The position numbers and the translations under genes are program-made. From Hexactinellida sp. DTS-2022 (taxonomy: Eukaryota; Porifera; Hexactinellida), in NCBI GenBank assembly GCA_028753945.1, contig JAPNXP010000003.1, positions 4,650,001 through 4,714,000 on the forward strand: DNA of 64,000 bases, written 5' to 3'. The notes below the pieces were generated by a model, which did no database searches, was not told the origin of the DNA, and worked only from the letters and a program-made list of their open reading frames with translations. Shown here one piece after another: positions 22,404-35,599 of the stretch (its first letter is position 1; every line of letters begins with the position of its first letter).

Positions 22404-23588
22404 ATGAATATGATTAAAATCAAAACAACAAATTTAGAAGATGATTACAGGCTTTTCTGGCGCGATAGAATTGGGAGTGGTGCGAACGGAAGCGTGTATT
22501 CATGTGTGTGCATAAGGACATGGAAATATTATGCAGTAAAGGTCATACTCGATAAACCGCGAGCTAGAAAAGAGGTTGAAATGCAAATGGCATGCCAAAG
22601 CTCCAAATACGTCGTCCCAATAATCGATGTCTACAGCAATTCCTGCGAGAAAATAAGTAAAAACAGCAGAAACAAGTATATCTTCATAATAATGGAGAAT
22701 ATGCGCGGAGGAGAGTTGTTCAATTTGATTGAGAACTACAGTGGCGTTCTGAAGGAAGAGCATTGGTGCAAAATTATAAAACAGATCGTCTTGGGACTGA
22801 AGGATATTCACGATTTGGGGATAATACACCGCGATATCAAGCCAGAGAATATCTTCATAAAAAAGGAATACAGCATTAACCATATAACAACGGCTGATGA
22901 AGTTGTCAATGACATGGAAATAATGATCGGAGATTTCGGTTTTTCAACGCGAGAAGAGTCCAGGCCTTGTGAAGCACTTTTCACGCCATACTACGTAGCT
23001 CCTGAAATATTGGCCAACGACTTAAGGTACAGACCCGACAGTAATGACAAGAGCCAAAAGGTATACGACGCGAAATGTGACCTCTGGTCCCTGGGTGTTA
23101 TTATGTATGCGCTGATCTCCAACATCCCTCCGTTCTATCCGGAAATACAAACGAAATCAATGACAAAACAGATGTACAACAACATACTGACTGGGAACTT
23201 CCATTTCCGATACGAAATTTGGAAAGAAATCTCATACGAAGCCAAAGAGCTGATTTCTGATTTAGTGCAAGTGAATCCAGATGCCCGGATAACACTGCTG
23301 GAAGTGATGCAACATTCCTGGTTTGAGAACATGGGAAACGCGTTTGAGTTCGACCCATCACTGCAGCTGCAGCTGTCAATAGACGGCCTATATGGACTGC
23401 ATGAGAAGATGCTGCAGCTCGGGTGCTACGCTAAGGAGGGATCGGATGCCGACAGCTTCAGTTGGGTACAGAGCAGCTCTAGCGATTCGGTGAGCAGCAG
23501 CGACGCAGAACTAACAGAGAAAGTAGAAAAATACACATTCAGATTATGTATACAGTTGGACAATGCATGGGCAGGAATGATTGGGTAG
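22404..23588 (+). CDS. MAPKAPK-like Ser/Thr protein kinase with Ser-rich tail (kinase 2)
   Basis: This is a 394-aa intronless ORF. The kinase domain spans about residues 15-310 with a canonical glycine loop IGSGANGSVY (23-32), Lys46, Glu57, HRDIKPEN (142-149), DFG (177-179), and TPYYVAPE (194-201), a near-exact form of the MK2/MK3 activation segment. MAPK phosphorylation of Thr194 is the family expectation. The C-lobe shares (Q/E)MYN.ILTGNF-type and VQVNPDARITL features with kinase 1. An 85-residue tail follows; it has a QSSSSDSVSSSDAE acidic/serine cluster that could be a CK2-type site and no recognisable D-domain. GC content is lower than in the kinase 1 pair. Either Met1 or Met3 could be used. 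Confidence 0.9.
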   Translation: MNMIKIKTTNLEDDYRLFWRDRIGSGANGSVYSCVCIRTWKYYAVKVILDKPRARKEVEMQMACQSSKYVVPIIDVYSNSCEKISKNSRNKYIFIIMENMRGGELFNLIENYSGVLKEEHWCKIIKQIVLGLKDIHDLGIIHRDIKPENIFIKKEYSINHITTADEVVNDMEIMIGDFGFSTREESRPCEALFTPYYVAPEILANDLRYRPDSNDKSQKVYDAKCDLWSLGVIMYALISNIPPFYPEIQTKSMTKQMYNNILTGNFHFRYEIWKEISYEAKELISDLVQVNPDARITLLEVMQHSWFENMGNAFEFDPSLQLQLSIDGLYGLHEKMLQLGCYAKEGSDADSFSWVQSSSSDSVSSSDAELTEKVEKYTFRLCIQLDNAWAGMIG

Positions 23589-23623
23589 ATTCCCCATTGA
23601 AACGCTCACAATTTTAATCACGT

Positions 23624-23629
23624 AATAAA
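23624..23629 (+). terminator. poly(A) signal for kinase 2
   Basis: AATAAA lies 36 bp after the stop codon. Confidence 0.5.
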
Positions 23630-23639
23630 CGTTATTTCA

Positions 23640-24744
23640 TGATTTTTAAATGTATTCTGAACATTAAATGAAACTACAAAATATCCTAACACGTGTCAGT
23701 TTTAAGGGTGTGGTGTAGCCTAAATAATAATTGCATACGAGTGTATTATACAGCCATTTGTAAATACGCTCCTAATCCTGGGTCTGATCCAATTTTCACA
23801 CGCCTAAATCACAAATTAATGTTACGGTATAGGAGAAGATTCCAATTTTTCGAGCTCCTAATTAATTTTTTTCCTAAAATCATACTCCAAAAGGATCGTC
23901 TCGCGCTCCTGGATAATTCCAAGTTGGATACTTACAACCAAAATAATAACTCCAATGCAGTATTACGATAGAATTGACTTGTCCAGTTCGCTAATTATAA
24001 AACATTGCAATTATTTGTCCCCAAGGAATTAATTAAAAAAATAATTATTGTATTGCCTACTCCGTTAGTTTTCCAAAATAAGCCAGCTAGGCTTAGAAGA
24101 ATTCAGACATATGCCCTCGCTAGCTCTTCAAGTGGTATCAAGGTAATAATGCTAACTTAGGGCATAACATAAAAGTATTCCAATAACTCCTACGCAAAAA
24201 ATTCTTTTTGGAAGAAGGCGTCAGATATTGCTGCAGAATCAACTAAATCACCATACCACCAAATAAGGCCTCGCAAAAAATGTAATGCAAATGTGAGCGC
24301 TTCCTTAGATAATTACTGTACTATAAGTGTTCATAAGCAAGCAGAAGGATTCTAACAATCTAAGTGACTCAATAAGGCTTCCGTTGGGATTTCCTTAGGC
24401 TTGACTTGGAAATAACAGAGGAAATACCTGATCACTACAAGGTGACACGAGTAGACAAACCTTGGCACAAACAGTTAAACTGTAATCATAAAACCAGGAG
24501 AATTTAGCAGATGGAACTTGATATAAGAAAGCAAGGAAATACACATATGTTACACTCCCGGAATATCTCTAATGTGAATAACTATACTGACATTACTCCA
24601 TGAAAACGATACAATCTCATTTACAACTAATATTCATATATTAAAACCCGATAAGACAATACTATATGATTATGAATAGATTGCGAAGTTGTATTATGTC
24701 TATACACAGAAAGTTATTGTAATAATTTATTTGAGAAATAATAA
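23640..24744. other. AT-rich spacer
   Basis: A 92-codon open frame (23693-23971) exists but shows no family signature and is not claimed as a gene. Confidence 0.4.
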
Positions 24745-24754
24745 ACAATAACTA

Positions 24755-25378
24755 CGAGTGTGAAGTTGGCTTAGTTTTCGAAGGGTCACTTCAGTCACAT
24801 ATTTGACTCACTTTTAGTTATCAGATTTGAATAAATTTACTACCATTCGAGAGAGGAGATACGGAGGTTTACTCTAAAATGATTTATTTAAAAAAAATTA
24901 ATTTTCAGTTAGTTATTTTTATCATACAGTTCAGGATTGGTATTTCATAGAAAATCACTATCTCAAAATTGTTTTACAATTCTGAAAATTTGTAATCATA
25001 CTTTGGAGAAATGGAGGTTTATGAGATTTAAATTTTATTTAAAATATCCCAAAATAATTTGAGTTATAAACATTCGAACTTGAAGTTGGGAAAAAGAGTG
25101 GAATTATAATTTTGAAAAGTCCATTGAGTAGGGTTAGTTCAAAGTGTCAATTCCTATCCAATATCAAACTGAATATAATTTATTTTGGTATCATTCGTTA
25201 GAGGAGCAGGGAGGTTTACCTCAATGCCATTAGATTCTCGAATATTCCCTATATAACAGATTTGTCCGTATCTCCTCTAAAGAAAGATAATAAATTTATT
25301 CAAATCTGATAACTAAAAGGGAGTTAAATATGTGACTGAAGTGACCCTGGTCGAATACTAAGCCAACTTCACACTCGT
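24755..25378. mobile_element. Long-TIR non-autonomous element, 10-bp TSD (MULE-like)
   Basis: Arms of about 115 bp match in inverted orientation, beginning CGAGTGTGAAGTTGGCTTAG. The perfect direct repeat ACAATAACTA flanks it (24745-24754 and 25379-25388). Such a duplication length suits Mutator-type insertion. The interior repeats GGAGGTTTAC words and has no ORF. Confidence 0.78.
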
Positions 25379-25388
25379 ACAATAACTA

Positions 25389-26601
25389 TCAAATTACAAA
25401 TAATTTTACAGTAGTACACTTTGTTAGATACTGACAGAATAAACATGGATAAAATAAGAAGTGAGTAATTAATGAAATACATAATTATAGTGTCCATAAA
25501 GTGATAATTATGCGTTGAGTTAACACGATATTTTTGTAAGTACAGTACCATACGTATTTATATACGTATGGTACTGTACAAAGATGTCCATTTAAATTTA
25601 GTGAATCATTTGTAAGTGTGATATTTTTATTTTTCATAGGCAGGTATTTACGTAGTGCATTGACTGTGTCAATTTACCAACTCCACAGTTGTATAATGTG
25701 AAACCCAACCCATACTTTATATAAACTGATTATATATCTTAATTAATAGCAACTAGCTTGTTTTAACTAAATAGTAATAGCCATAAAAGGAGACAATAAG
25801 TAAACAATTTATCCAAATTAATTAAGTAATAATAGAAGACAATGTATTTAAAGCTAAAATATAATGTGTTAATTTTATCAAATAATAGCTATGGTGTGTT
25901 GATTAGAGTGAGAACTTGTGTTAGATATACATACTAGTATACGTCAATGCTTGTATAAAGATGTGGATACATTTCTCAGCTCTGATAAAGAGTGTTAATT
26001 AATGAAATCAGTCACGCTTAGAATATTAATTCAAGGACCTAATTGTAATATTACTAATTAATAATCCGCATTGATTAAAACACCATCTAATTGTAAGAAT
26101 ATTCCCATATTAAGCAATTAAGAACTGGTTAATTAAGTGATGATGGGCAAATGTGTCGTCAATAGAAAATACTTATTTCGTAATCCTACATTTTTCCTAT
26201 TCCAAAGGTGTTAGATTATGCTGGTTCTACTGTAGTGGTAATATAACATATATTTTGATTAGTAAATAGGCTGACAAAACAGATAATTATAATAGGTATT
26301 TACCGTAATAAGTATGTTGGTTACAAATCTCATGTTTTACAATTAATTTAATGTTATATAAAGCTGCCAAAAATTGTTAAACTAATTGGGGAAAGTCCTA
26401 ATGCTCCAAGAGCTTACACCAGCTATTTAGTTAGATATAAACGTAGTTTTAAATATTTAGTTAATATTAAGTGACACCTGTTAATTAATACGAATTATAA
26501 CAAGGTATAAACAAATTCCGAGGATCCCTGGGCCGGGGTTGCTATAACGAGGGTCGATTGTAATAATAGTTGTACGTACGTATACCACATTAATTAGTAT
26601 A
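25389..26601. other. AT-rich spacer with one strong hairpin
   Basis: Apart from the hairpin at 25541-25578 and a lone Tigger-like end near 26540-26563 (GCTATAACGAGGGTCGATTG), nothing is recognised. Confidence 0.45.
25541..25578. repeat. Perfect 17-bp stem hairpin
   Basis: TACAGTACCATACGTAT and its exact reverse complement are separated by the loop TTAT. It could be a minimal palindromic MITE (TACAGT ends) or an RNA hairpin. Confidence 0.85.
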
Positions 26602-26698
26602 CAGTAGATGCCGGATATAACACCGGTTATATGAACATGCAGGTTATAAGAACATTATATGCATTTCCCGACGATGTTCTTATAACCGGCATTCACTG
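26602..26698. mobile_element. 97-bp Tigger-type MITE, family C
   Basis: Ends CAGTAGATGCCGGATATAAC and inverted GTTCTTATAACCGGCATTC..CACTG are flanked by TA. Complete and very short. Confidence 0.8.
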
Positions 26699-29600
26699 TA
26701 TAGGTAAATTCGTATCATTAATGAGAGTGTTTATGTTTATAAGAAAGTGTTGAACCGTACTGAAGAACTCAAATGATGTTTGTAATATAAAAGGAATATT
26801 GATTCATAAAGCATTCAATAATTAGTGTTCAGATATTAATTTGGATATACACTAACCGGCCAAAATTATTTGAACAGCAATAATTTGTATTCAGACATTT
26901 GAGGTTATACCAGCATAATAACATTAGTAGATACTACACAATGGCAATTTGCATGAAACGAAATGTAAAGTATAATAAAACAGCAAAATTTTCGAATTTA
27001 CATTTTTTATGGAGGCGTAAAACTCATTAAATATTTAATTTGCTAATTAAATAATTAATTTGTGATCATTAAGTTGCAATGTTAATATATTAATTCTCTT
27101 AGAAGATTTGAATTCCACATGGTTAAACTACTCTAAGTGCATAATTTCAAAACAATCCGAATATTTTCTACTGTGATACAGCCACATTTCATTTGTGCCA
27201 CTTATGCCACAAGTGGCACATGGCAGAAACACTTATGCCACTTCGTCGATATTTTCTAAATTGAATTGAAATCACAATATTTAGTAATGTATATCTATGA
27301 TAATATATTTATAGTAATTTCAGAGTTGTTTAGATTGCCGTTAATAAGTTACCAGACGAGTAGGTATTATGTGTGCATTATTAAAATCCCTATTGTTCAA
27401 ATACTTTTGGCTGGTTAGTGTAAGTATACGTATATCCGATATTTTATGCATTGAAATATTACCCATCACACATACATACTAATAGTCTTATTGTCTCAGT
27501 GATTTGATTCAAAATTAGCTGTTAGCATTACTTCAACTTACAAACATTTTTGAGGGAAAACAATAAAAATAAAAATACCGTAATTAGTGTTAATACGCAT
27601 ACGAAAGTTGCAAGTTATTTTATTTGCTCGGACAATCAAACCAAATCTCTTAGAAAACATGACGCGTTAACCTACAATTGGACAAATCAGCTTGGTCATT
27701 CATTTATCTGTGATAAATTATATGTTGGAATGAGTACAGCTGATTAAACCAATATCTTCAATAAAGGTATTTAGAATAGTAGACAGGAATTCTTACATAA
27801 ATTAGACTGGTCCAATAAAAAGTTTCTACAAAGATCGTAAATTGAAGCGTATTTGTTAACGAAAGGATGTTAGAAATTACTAAACTATTAATAGATGAAA
27901 TACATAAATTAGCTTGGTTGTAAAGGAATGGAGTAGTTGTTAAATCAATCTCTCTGCTGTAAACGTAAATGCATCCTTATTCCTTACTGTCAAACATCAA
28001 CTGTACTTTAATAAACCAAATTAAGATAAGATACTACTTCTAATGAGAAAGCCAATAGAAAGAAAAAACTGATTGTATAAGTATACGTATCTAACAATTC
28101 TAAGTACGTAAACAAAACGTCTAACTAAAATGTCTTCTCTGAAATCTGTATCGAAAATAATAAGAAATCCAGTAGGAATGGCCAATAAGTAGGATAATGA
28201 GTAATTAGAGGTAATAAATGATCAAATAAAGATAATTTGATTATATCTATAATATTCAAATTAGAAGCCTCCAATTATAAAGAGTTGATACAATTGTTAA
28301 TATAGATTGGGAATCGAATATTTTATGAGTTCGGGTAAGAAAACAATTGATAATCGATTTGACCCTGTCTCTGAATATAATACGTAGGTTACCAAGTTCA
28401 ATTGTATAAGCATCCCCAAAGGTAAATAATTATCCCCCAAAAATTTAATCTAGTTATAAGTATTCCTTATATTGTTGCTATCACAAAAACTTGTAAGAAA
28501 CAGAATTAAGTTGTCTCAACCGCTTTGAAGATTATTCAAATGCACAAATAAAATAGACTATTAATCATTTTGGTTCAAAGCTTCGTAAATAAATATTTTC
28601 CAAATGTAAACCGATGTAGCATCTAGATCAATCAGCTGATCAAAGCCTGTTTGACAACCAATTTGGTAGATAAGAATGTATATCGTATATGGAATTAACG
28701 GAGCAAATGGGAATGCAAGATATGTGAAAGAAGAGTGCTTTAACGAATACAATAATTGAAATAAATCCAAAATCACCAGAAAGAGCTCCTAAGCCTACTT
28801 AGGACTACTTGTTTGTGATTATAATGTCAATGGAGAAACAAACATCATTAGATTGAAAATACGCGAACTTGATATTAGAGGAACAGAATGAACATTAAAT
28901 GCTTGCTTGGGGACTGAAAATAAATTGCTAATAGTTCAAAGCGAATACCACTGTAAAAAAAAACAATAGGTTCCGTTTCCATTGGTCATAGCCTCTAATA
29001 AATGGTGAGGCCAACCCCAGACCACCTGTCTGGTTCAGTACTAACAGTATACCGGTTATAAGAGAGGTATCCACTTTATTGCGTAATTATGTTGCAGTCA
29101 AATTTAATGACTTAGACGTAGTTTTTTAACATTAAATAATTTGAACAGTCGTCATCACAAACTGCGACAATATAGCCATATTTCTCTTGTAACGTTTTGA
29201 TAGGGGGCTGTCTTCCACTTAAACCTCTTATTTGCTACTTACCACCGTGTTTAGGCCACTCCCGTAGGTACCTAGAAGCCAAAGTTTCATCCAGGAACTG
29301 CGACGCGCTTGTATGCGCATAAATTTTAAAGGAAACAGAAAAAGATGTGTGAAAATCATGATTAATCATGAGAAATCCCATAGACTTAATACAGAATGAG
29401 TAATTTAGAACTCAGCCTGTGAGCGAGCAAGAGCTTAATCTAGGAGAGAAGAAAAATTGCTGAGACTTGTTACATAAATCTAACATCAAAACTGCTGGTT
29501 GTTTGTAAACGCCCGTTTTGCGTACCCAAATTATACTATTCCATTATAGTTATTGCGGTGGTGAGAATACGCAACGAAATATAATTAAAAGTGCAAGTAA

Positions 29601-31548
29601 CTATTTACGTATATGCTAATCAGGTGGATTTGACCAAAATTAGAACTTCAGCATTACGAATACAACCACTAACCATTAAACAAATGAGTGAGACGTAGAT
29701 ATAAAACAATTATTATGTGTCATAACAAAAGTAGCTACCCATAACATCTCATAATAGGATACCAATTTAAAAGATTAAAGCTATTTTTGTGATAATTATA
29801 TAACTTATCATAATTATTCAACATTCACAGTTTATGCAACGTTATGAAACTAGTTTTACAATATTAAAATTTGATATATTAAATAGAATTCTGGCACAAT
29901 TAATTACAGATACCTCCTCATTTATACATGATTACAAGAGTCTGGATATTAATATAATAAAATGCATAAATGGGATGGAATTAATGACAATCTAATCTTA
30001 GCTAAGTGTTATGATATATTATCCAATTGGTTACGTTATTGTATGGGAGGAATTTATTATAATTTAATCAAATTAATTGACTTATAGCAATTTTTACATT
30101 CTTGAAATATCATCAAGGAGAGACTAGAATTAAGCAAATGTAATCGGCTAGTTATCTCGTGCTAACTCCATATACTCTTACTTGACAAATACCAATGTTG
30201 AATAGAAAATATTATTTATGAAATCTGAATCCCAACAGCTTTAATAATTGGGATAAATCAGCAATAATTTCAGCTAAGTTGAATAATTTATTAAAATAAC
30301 CAGATTGTCAAGAATTAAGAATAATTCACGGCAATTCATTGAAAAACAATGCGATTTGTAAAATTTACGAATAATAGTTATGAAAGGTTCTCAATGAAAT
30401 AGTATGACACATTAAAAGTTAGAACAAAACAAGCTAATTAGACATGGAACTATGATATTTCGAAAAATGAAGTAGATCAATTCTTGAATAAACCATTAAT
30501 TAATAATAGTTCAAGATTCAATAAATGTCAGAGTTAATATATCATAATATGTACAACATTAATTATGGTTCCCAGCTTTCTTCATAGGTAACACGCCTAA
30601 TATCAATAATTATGTTGCATAAAGACTGTAGAATAACACGTATAGAGTTGGAATTATTTGTAATTTTCCAATTTGTCCCAACTAACTAATACCAAACAGA
30701 TGAGGTGAATAGAATAAATTAATATATTGAACAAGGAAAATTAAACTCTACTTGACCATCTAGACAAAATAACCAATTTATACATTAATTATGATATAAA
30801 TCTTGCAGTAACGTATCTGTACATTCTTAGACACAATGATACTAAATTGGTTGAATTAAAGTAGCTGACTATGCAGAAAATAAAATAACATTAGAGTATC
30901 AACTGTGAGAATTCGATTAGTTGTATTTAGTTATTATTGTGGGTAAATGTTTTAGACGTAAATAAGTTAAAGTAATGTGAGATGTCAGTACTATACTATT
31001 TATTACTTCATATTAATAAGAATATTTAAAATATTGCGTAAATTTTCCCTAATAGTGGTTCAATCATTATTAAACCCATTATTTCATAATAAGCCAAAAG
31101 TATTTACAAGATTCAATTACATTTGGAAAAGAAATGCAATTATATAAAGTTTATTCAAATAAATCCATAATTTAAAAGTGCATGACCAAATCGCTACTGT
31201 AGTGGATAAATTCCTAGGAAATTAAATGTATGCAAAATGGTAAATAGGTATGTAGGAATTAACTGAACGAAGAAGCAATTTAAATTTAATGCTAAATATT
31301 CAGATTAATTCTAAATATATAGCCCTTCGGAATATTATATCTAGTCTCAAAGACTGAACTTATCAGTTTCATGTGAAATTCGCATTTGAAAGTCAGTAAT
31401 TAGAGAGTCTGTATTAGAAACAAACGGCTTCATTAGCAATTACGTCAATTTGGGTCTGATTCACAGAGAAAAGATGTTCAGAATACTAACTACATCATTA
31501 AATTTCGCTTAAATCTCTTAAGTAATTGGAATAAATTCCATATATCTT
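26699..31548. other. Long AT-rich gene-poor stretch
   Basis: No convincing coding sequence. Seen were: a TATGCCACT/TGCCACAAGTGGCA palindrome cluster at about 27197-27250; a diverged relative of the 57349 hAT element at about 29283-29462 (TTTCATCCAGGAACTGCGAC, then GAGCGAGCAAGAGCTTAATC); and a fragment of family C near 29047 (ATACCGGTTATAAGAG). Confidence 0.45.
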
Positions 31549-31549
31549 C

Positions 31550-32290
31550 TATATTAAATCACAAAGATTTTGTTTGTTTTCGTTTGTCCAGAATTGATTG
31601 AGAAACTCGTAGAGCTGCAGACTTGAAAATTGGCATGGTGGTGGGATATTTTGTACTAGAAACAAGTTATAAACTCCAAGAAAATATTCACATTTTCTAT
31701 CCCAAAAGGTGACAAAACCTTTAACCAAGTAAAATCGAGGGTTGTCCCAATACGGATTAACATCTAGGCTAGGCTAGCATTCAATTAGTATAAATTAATT
31801 TTAGTGTCTCTATCAATTGTTAAGTGCGCGTTATAGAATGCCTAACAAAGACTGTAATTTAATTGGTTGAGAGCAAATTCATGCATCCAATCAGTTATTT
31901 GCGTTCCATCTGTCCAGCCATACATTTGTAACATTCCATTGTGTCTATATGATATCAAATATTATAATTAAGAAATAAGAATCAATACAATAACTTCTCC
32001 ACATCCCAAAGATATAGGTCCACAGGCACAGAGTTGTACAGTCCCTTAGTGATATTTAATTTTATATTTGGAGTCGGTATATTATTATACACGGACAAGC
32101 TTTAATTAATAAAAAATTATATTATCAAATTAGCATAAATATTAAAAAATACAGGCGTTGACTGGAGTAGTATTTTCAAATTTATTTACTCTCCGGATAT
32201 AAATAGCCGGAAAAGGACCATGTTTTAAATACAAGCGAGGGCCAAGCCCGAGTGGAAGTCGTAAGGACGCTTAGCCGGACGAACAGCTTG
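31550..32290 (+). repeat. 740-bp dispersed repeat, copy 1
   Basis: It aligns over its whole length with 52235-52988. Shared landmarks are ATATTAAATCACAA at the start, AATCGAGGGTTGT in the middle, TTATTATACACGGACAAGCT, and TTTAAATACAAGCGAGGGCC near the end. No ORF. A lone P-like TIR end (CTTCTCGGTGACATATACGG) follows at about 32380. Confidence 0.75.
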
Positions 32291-32850
32291 TATATATGAA
32301 AGCCCTAGTAAGTTCAATTGGCTATTGATATGGGTTTGTCTGAAAACAGAATAAAAATATCGATTTTCTATCTTAGAGGCTTCTCGGTGACATATACGGC
32401 TGTATAAAATATAGATCATGACAGGGGTAATTTTGCGCTACAAAGATCTATTGATTTTAAAGCGAAATTTTGGGAATATGACGTACGTAATATGATAAGT
32501 GTTATTTGGAGAGTAAAGCCGCATAGTGCCGAACATGAAAAAACAAAAGCCGCGAAGCGGATTTTGTGAGAAAATGAGTTGTCTCGAAGCAACCAACAAA
32601 GTATTTTGCTATTTTACAGATAAATACAAGTATTTAATAGCAAAATGTTTGGAATTCAATACGATATTCAAATCATAGAAATTAATCTAAGTAGCCGTGG
32701 GTTTCTTACAATTTAGGATGAAAAGAATAAAAATAAAATGGATGTAAAGATAAATTACGTATAATTAACCATGAACTTAATCATCGCTAGGAAAACCAAT
32801 CAATTTTTGAAACAAACTGGATGAGCATTATTGTGTTGGTACTACATATT
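32291..32850. other. AT-rich spacer with a lone P-like end
   Basis: GGCTTCTCGGTGACATATAC at about 32379 corresponds to the subterminal part of the P-like MITEs at 36546 and 61140. No gene. Confidence 0.4.
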
Positions 32851-33226
32851 CAGAGTTGCCGTGGGTATGGGAATCCCCATGGGGATCCCCATACCCATGG
32901 GAATGGGATGGGAATGGGAATCAGATTTTCTCCTGTGGGGATCCCCATGGGGATCCCCATAGGAATCCTGTGGGAATCCCCATGGGATATTCGAATATGG
33001 TTTCATTAGGTCATCCTTAATTAATATAGGCATTACTATTGATACGAATCTCCTCTAGTAATTAAATTCGTTCTTATGTATATATTATACTCCCCTATTC
33101 AGTTTGGATAACCCATGAGGATTCCTTATGGGGATTCCCATGGGGATCCCCATGGGGATTCCCACAGGATTCCTATGGGAATGGGATGGGAATGGGAACG
33201 GAAATTCCATTCCCACGGCAACCCTG
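32851..33226. mobile_element. hAT-like MITE built of GGGGATCCCC repeats
   Basis: TIRs are CAGAGTTGCCGTGGG and the inverted CCCACGGCAACCCTG. Flanking octamers TACATATT and CATATATT share 6 of 8 bases. Both subterminal regions are dense arrays of GGGAAT and CCCCATGGGG, reading as one pattern in both directions. Confidence 0.78.
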
Positions 33227-33639
33227 CATATATTACCATGGATACAAACTGTTTTGCCTAGGTTTACTTAAAAGACCAACAAAAACGTTATTTAGTTTAG
33301 GAATAATGATATAATATTACATCATTTAAAAAAGAGAAATACTTTTTAGGATAATCATAAATTCATAACCCAAACTTCCTTATACCCAAGTATATTAAAA
33401 CCTACACCGGGCATCGAAAGATTTCGATGTTGGGAGAGAGACAAATAAAGAAAAAAACAAGTTAGAGATTATTGTTGGGTTGGTCACTTTGCGAAGAGTA
33501 ATACATTCAATGGAGCCTAGCATTCAATCACTAACATAATCCGGACAAACATACAAAGTTTACAAACAAACAAACAAACAAAGTGATAAGGTATAGCAAT
33601 TTTTGGTATTCTTAGTTAGAAAAGATATTTATAAATACA
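33227..33639. other. AT-rich spacer
   Basis: It contains a short (ACAA)n tract at about 33565-33582. Nothing else recognised. Confidence 0.45.
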
Positions 33640-34205
33640 CTCAACCGCCCTTATCCGGGCACTGTCGTCGGAGGCTGCACGTACTGGGAATTTGTCCGGA
33701 TCTCAGAAATACAATTGTTAGTACATGTGAAATCCCAAAGTGTATAATCCAGAGACGGAACCGGTCGGGTCTGACCGGCACCGGTAGACCGGTCGGGTCG
33801 GGTCGGGTACCGGTCGGAACCCTAACCGGCCGGTCGAGATCTCTATATGATTTATTCGATATCATAATATCATAATTTGTTTTGATTGAATCTGGCTCTA
33901 ATAGCACTTGAGAGCTTAGTAGTCTGATTAAAGGAGGCTTCCTTAAATGGTTTATAACCATAATATTTATTCCTAAATTATATGACATGAGACTACAGTC
34001 AATTCTTATTCTAATATTTATAAATTATTGCTAGCTATGATTGACCGGTCGACCGGCCGGTCGGGTCGGGTCAAATTTCCAACTGCACCGGTCGGGTCGG
34101 GTCATGAAAATCCCGACCGGTTCCATCTCTGGTCTAATCCATATTTTCTAGATTCAATCAAAAATTAAAAAACGGTCGTTAACGGGTAGTGGATAATTTA
34201 AGATG
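33640..34205. repeat. Dispersed repeat with hAT insertion
   Basis: 33640-33749 joined to 34132-34205 aligns with 51856-51983 joined to 53265-53335. CCCTTATCCGGGCA versus CCCTTATACGGGCA and ATTCCAAAGTGT versus ATCCCAAAGTGT are landmarks. The hAT element here is absent from the other copy. Confidence 0.7.
33750..34131. mobile_element. hAT-like MITE built of ACCGGTCGGG repeats
   Basis: TIRs are CAGAGACGGAACCGGTCGGG and the inverted CCCGACCGGTTCCATCTCTG. Flanks GTATAATC (33742-33749) and GTCTAATC (34132-34139) match 7 of 8. Both ends carry GGTCGGGTC arrays. The paralogous site at about 51945 is empty. Confidence 0.88.
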
Positions 34206-34739
34206 TGTAGTATTTCTAGGAAAATAATATCAGCAATAGGATCAGTGTTTGTTAAACCGCGCTTAAAATTATAATATATACATTTCTGATCGCATCATAG
34301 GTGGGTTGATTAAGAGAAAGTAAGCAATAAATTAAATATACTACAAAGTCATGAATACAAAGTTTTATCCAGGAGTGCGTCATACGCCTAGAGGCGTATA
34401 AATTGGGATATGTTTGCGTCTAGGAGCGCGAAACTGCCGAAAGTCCCTACAAAGTGATACAAACTAACCCTTTTAGGCATACAAAATTCAGACTCGAGTG
34501 ATCTTAGGAGTGTTCAATTCTAGTCCTGTATAAAATAATCTGAAAACATGTTGCATGAAAAATTCAACATACACGATGCAACAAAGGTGTAGGCAACAGT
34601 TGCATCGTGTTTGGTGAGCTTAAGCTAAATATAGTATTTTAACAAATTTAAACATCAATCAAATGACTACTAATCGACCACCAATTGTGTCACTCCAGCA
34701 TTAGTACAGTAAGTTGACGCAAATAATTTATTCAATTGA
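34206..34739. other. AT-rich spacer with repeat fragments
   Basis: 34375-34430 (TTTATCCAGGAGTGCGTCAT, GCCTAGAGGCGTA) resembles the 57349 hAT family. 34545-34610 resembles the TTGCAT-rich repeat. Confidence 0.35.
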
Positions 34740-34888
34740 CTCTCTTATCCAACAGCTGACAGCAAGAGGGAAGCTCTCCTAACAAACTATTTCAGCTCCG
34801 AGAGGACTACACAACTAACAAGACAAAGTGTATGGATGTAATTGAGAAACTGGGAAAAACTCGAGAACAGATGAAACAAATGAATCTC

Positions 34889-35028
34889 AAAGTACGAATA
34901 CCAGGGGACCGTCGAAATTAGTTTGTAATAACCGAAGTCATTTGTATGAATTTGTATCGCTAGGGAATTAAACCTTGTTCGCCATAACCAATATTTCGCC
35001 TTATTCGTATTAACGAGAGTCCCATGTA
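34889..35028. mobile_element. Tigger-type MITE family B, end-truncated
   Basis: GTACGAATACCAGGGGACCG begins it and CGTATTAACGAGAGTCCCAT ends it. It matches 56540-56709 through GGAATTAAACCTTGTTCG. Terminal CAG/CTG are degraded. It interrupts the NHL pseudogene region. Confidence 0.65.
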
Positions 35029-35599
35029 GTCACATATCAAAAGCCAATGAAAAAGGGCCTAAAGGATCTGTCAACACCTCCAAAATCCCGTGCCCTCTTT
35101 TCAGTTGCCAAAAACTCCAAATGCTAAAAGCCCTATTCTCATTCTACTGTATTGCATGCTCTATTCTCAGATTTCGGAGATTGTTAGATTGGGAAGGAAG
35201 TGCCTAACTATTGTATGAAAGTAAAACCGATACAAATAGGTAGGAAAGGCATTCATGAACTCGATGCATTGGGTCTCTCCATTGATGAAACAAACAAACT
35301 AATATACATTGCTGATTGTGTCAACTCTCGAGTACAAGAGGTGTCATTTGAAGGGAAGTTTGTTACAAGTTTCGGTAAAGAATTACTTGAGAGTCCGTAT
35401 GGCAAAAGCTGTACTGAAGAGGTGTTAGCTACGGATCAATTATACCATTCTCTACACCAGTTCTACATGAAAGGACATAAATTGAGATAACTGTAATTGA
35501 AGGGAAAGAAGAGCAAATTACCCCAAGGACTTACAATCGACACAAATGGATATGTGTTTTGTTGCAGATTGCTTCAATCACAGAATAAGAATTTTCTTA

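Noticed and set aside
23693..23971. 92-codon ORF downstream of kinase 2
   Set aside because: No family signature, no TATA box in the expected place, AT-rich composition; likely chance.
32842..33033. Gly/His/Pro-rich ORFs in the GGGGATCCCC region
   Set aside because: Translations of the hAT subterminal repeats.
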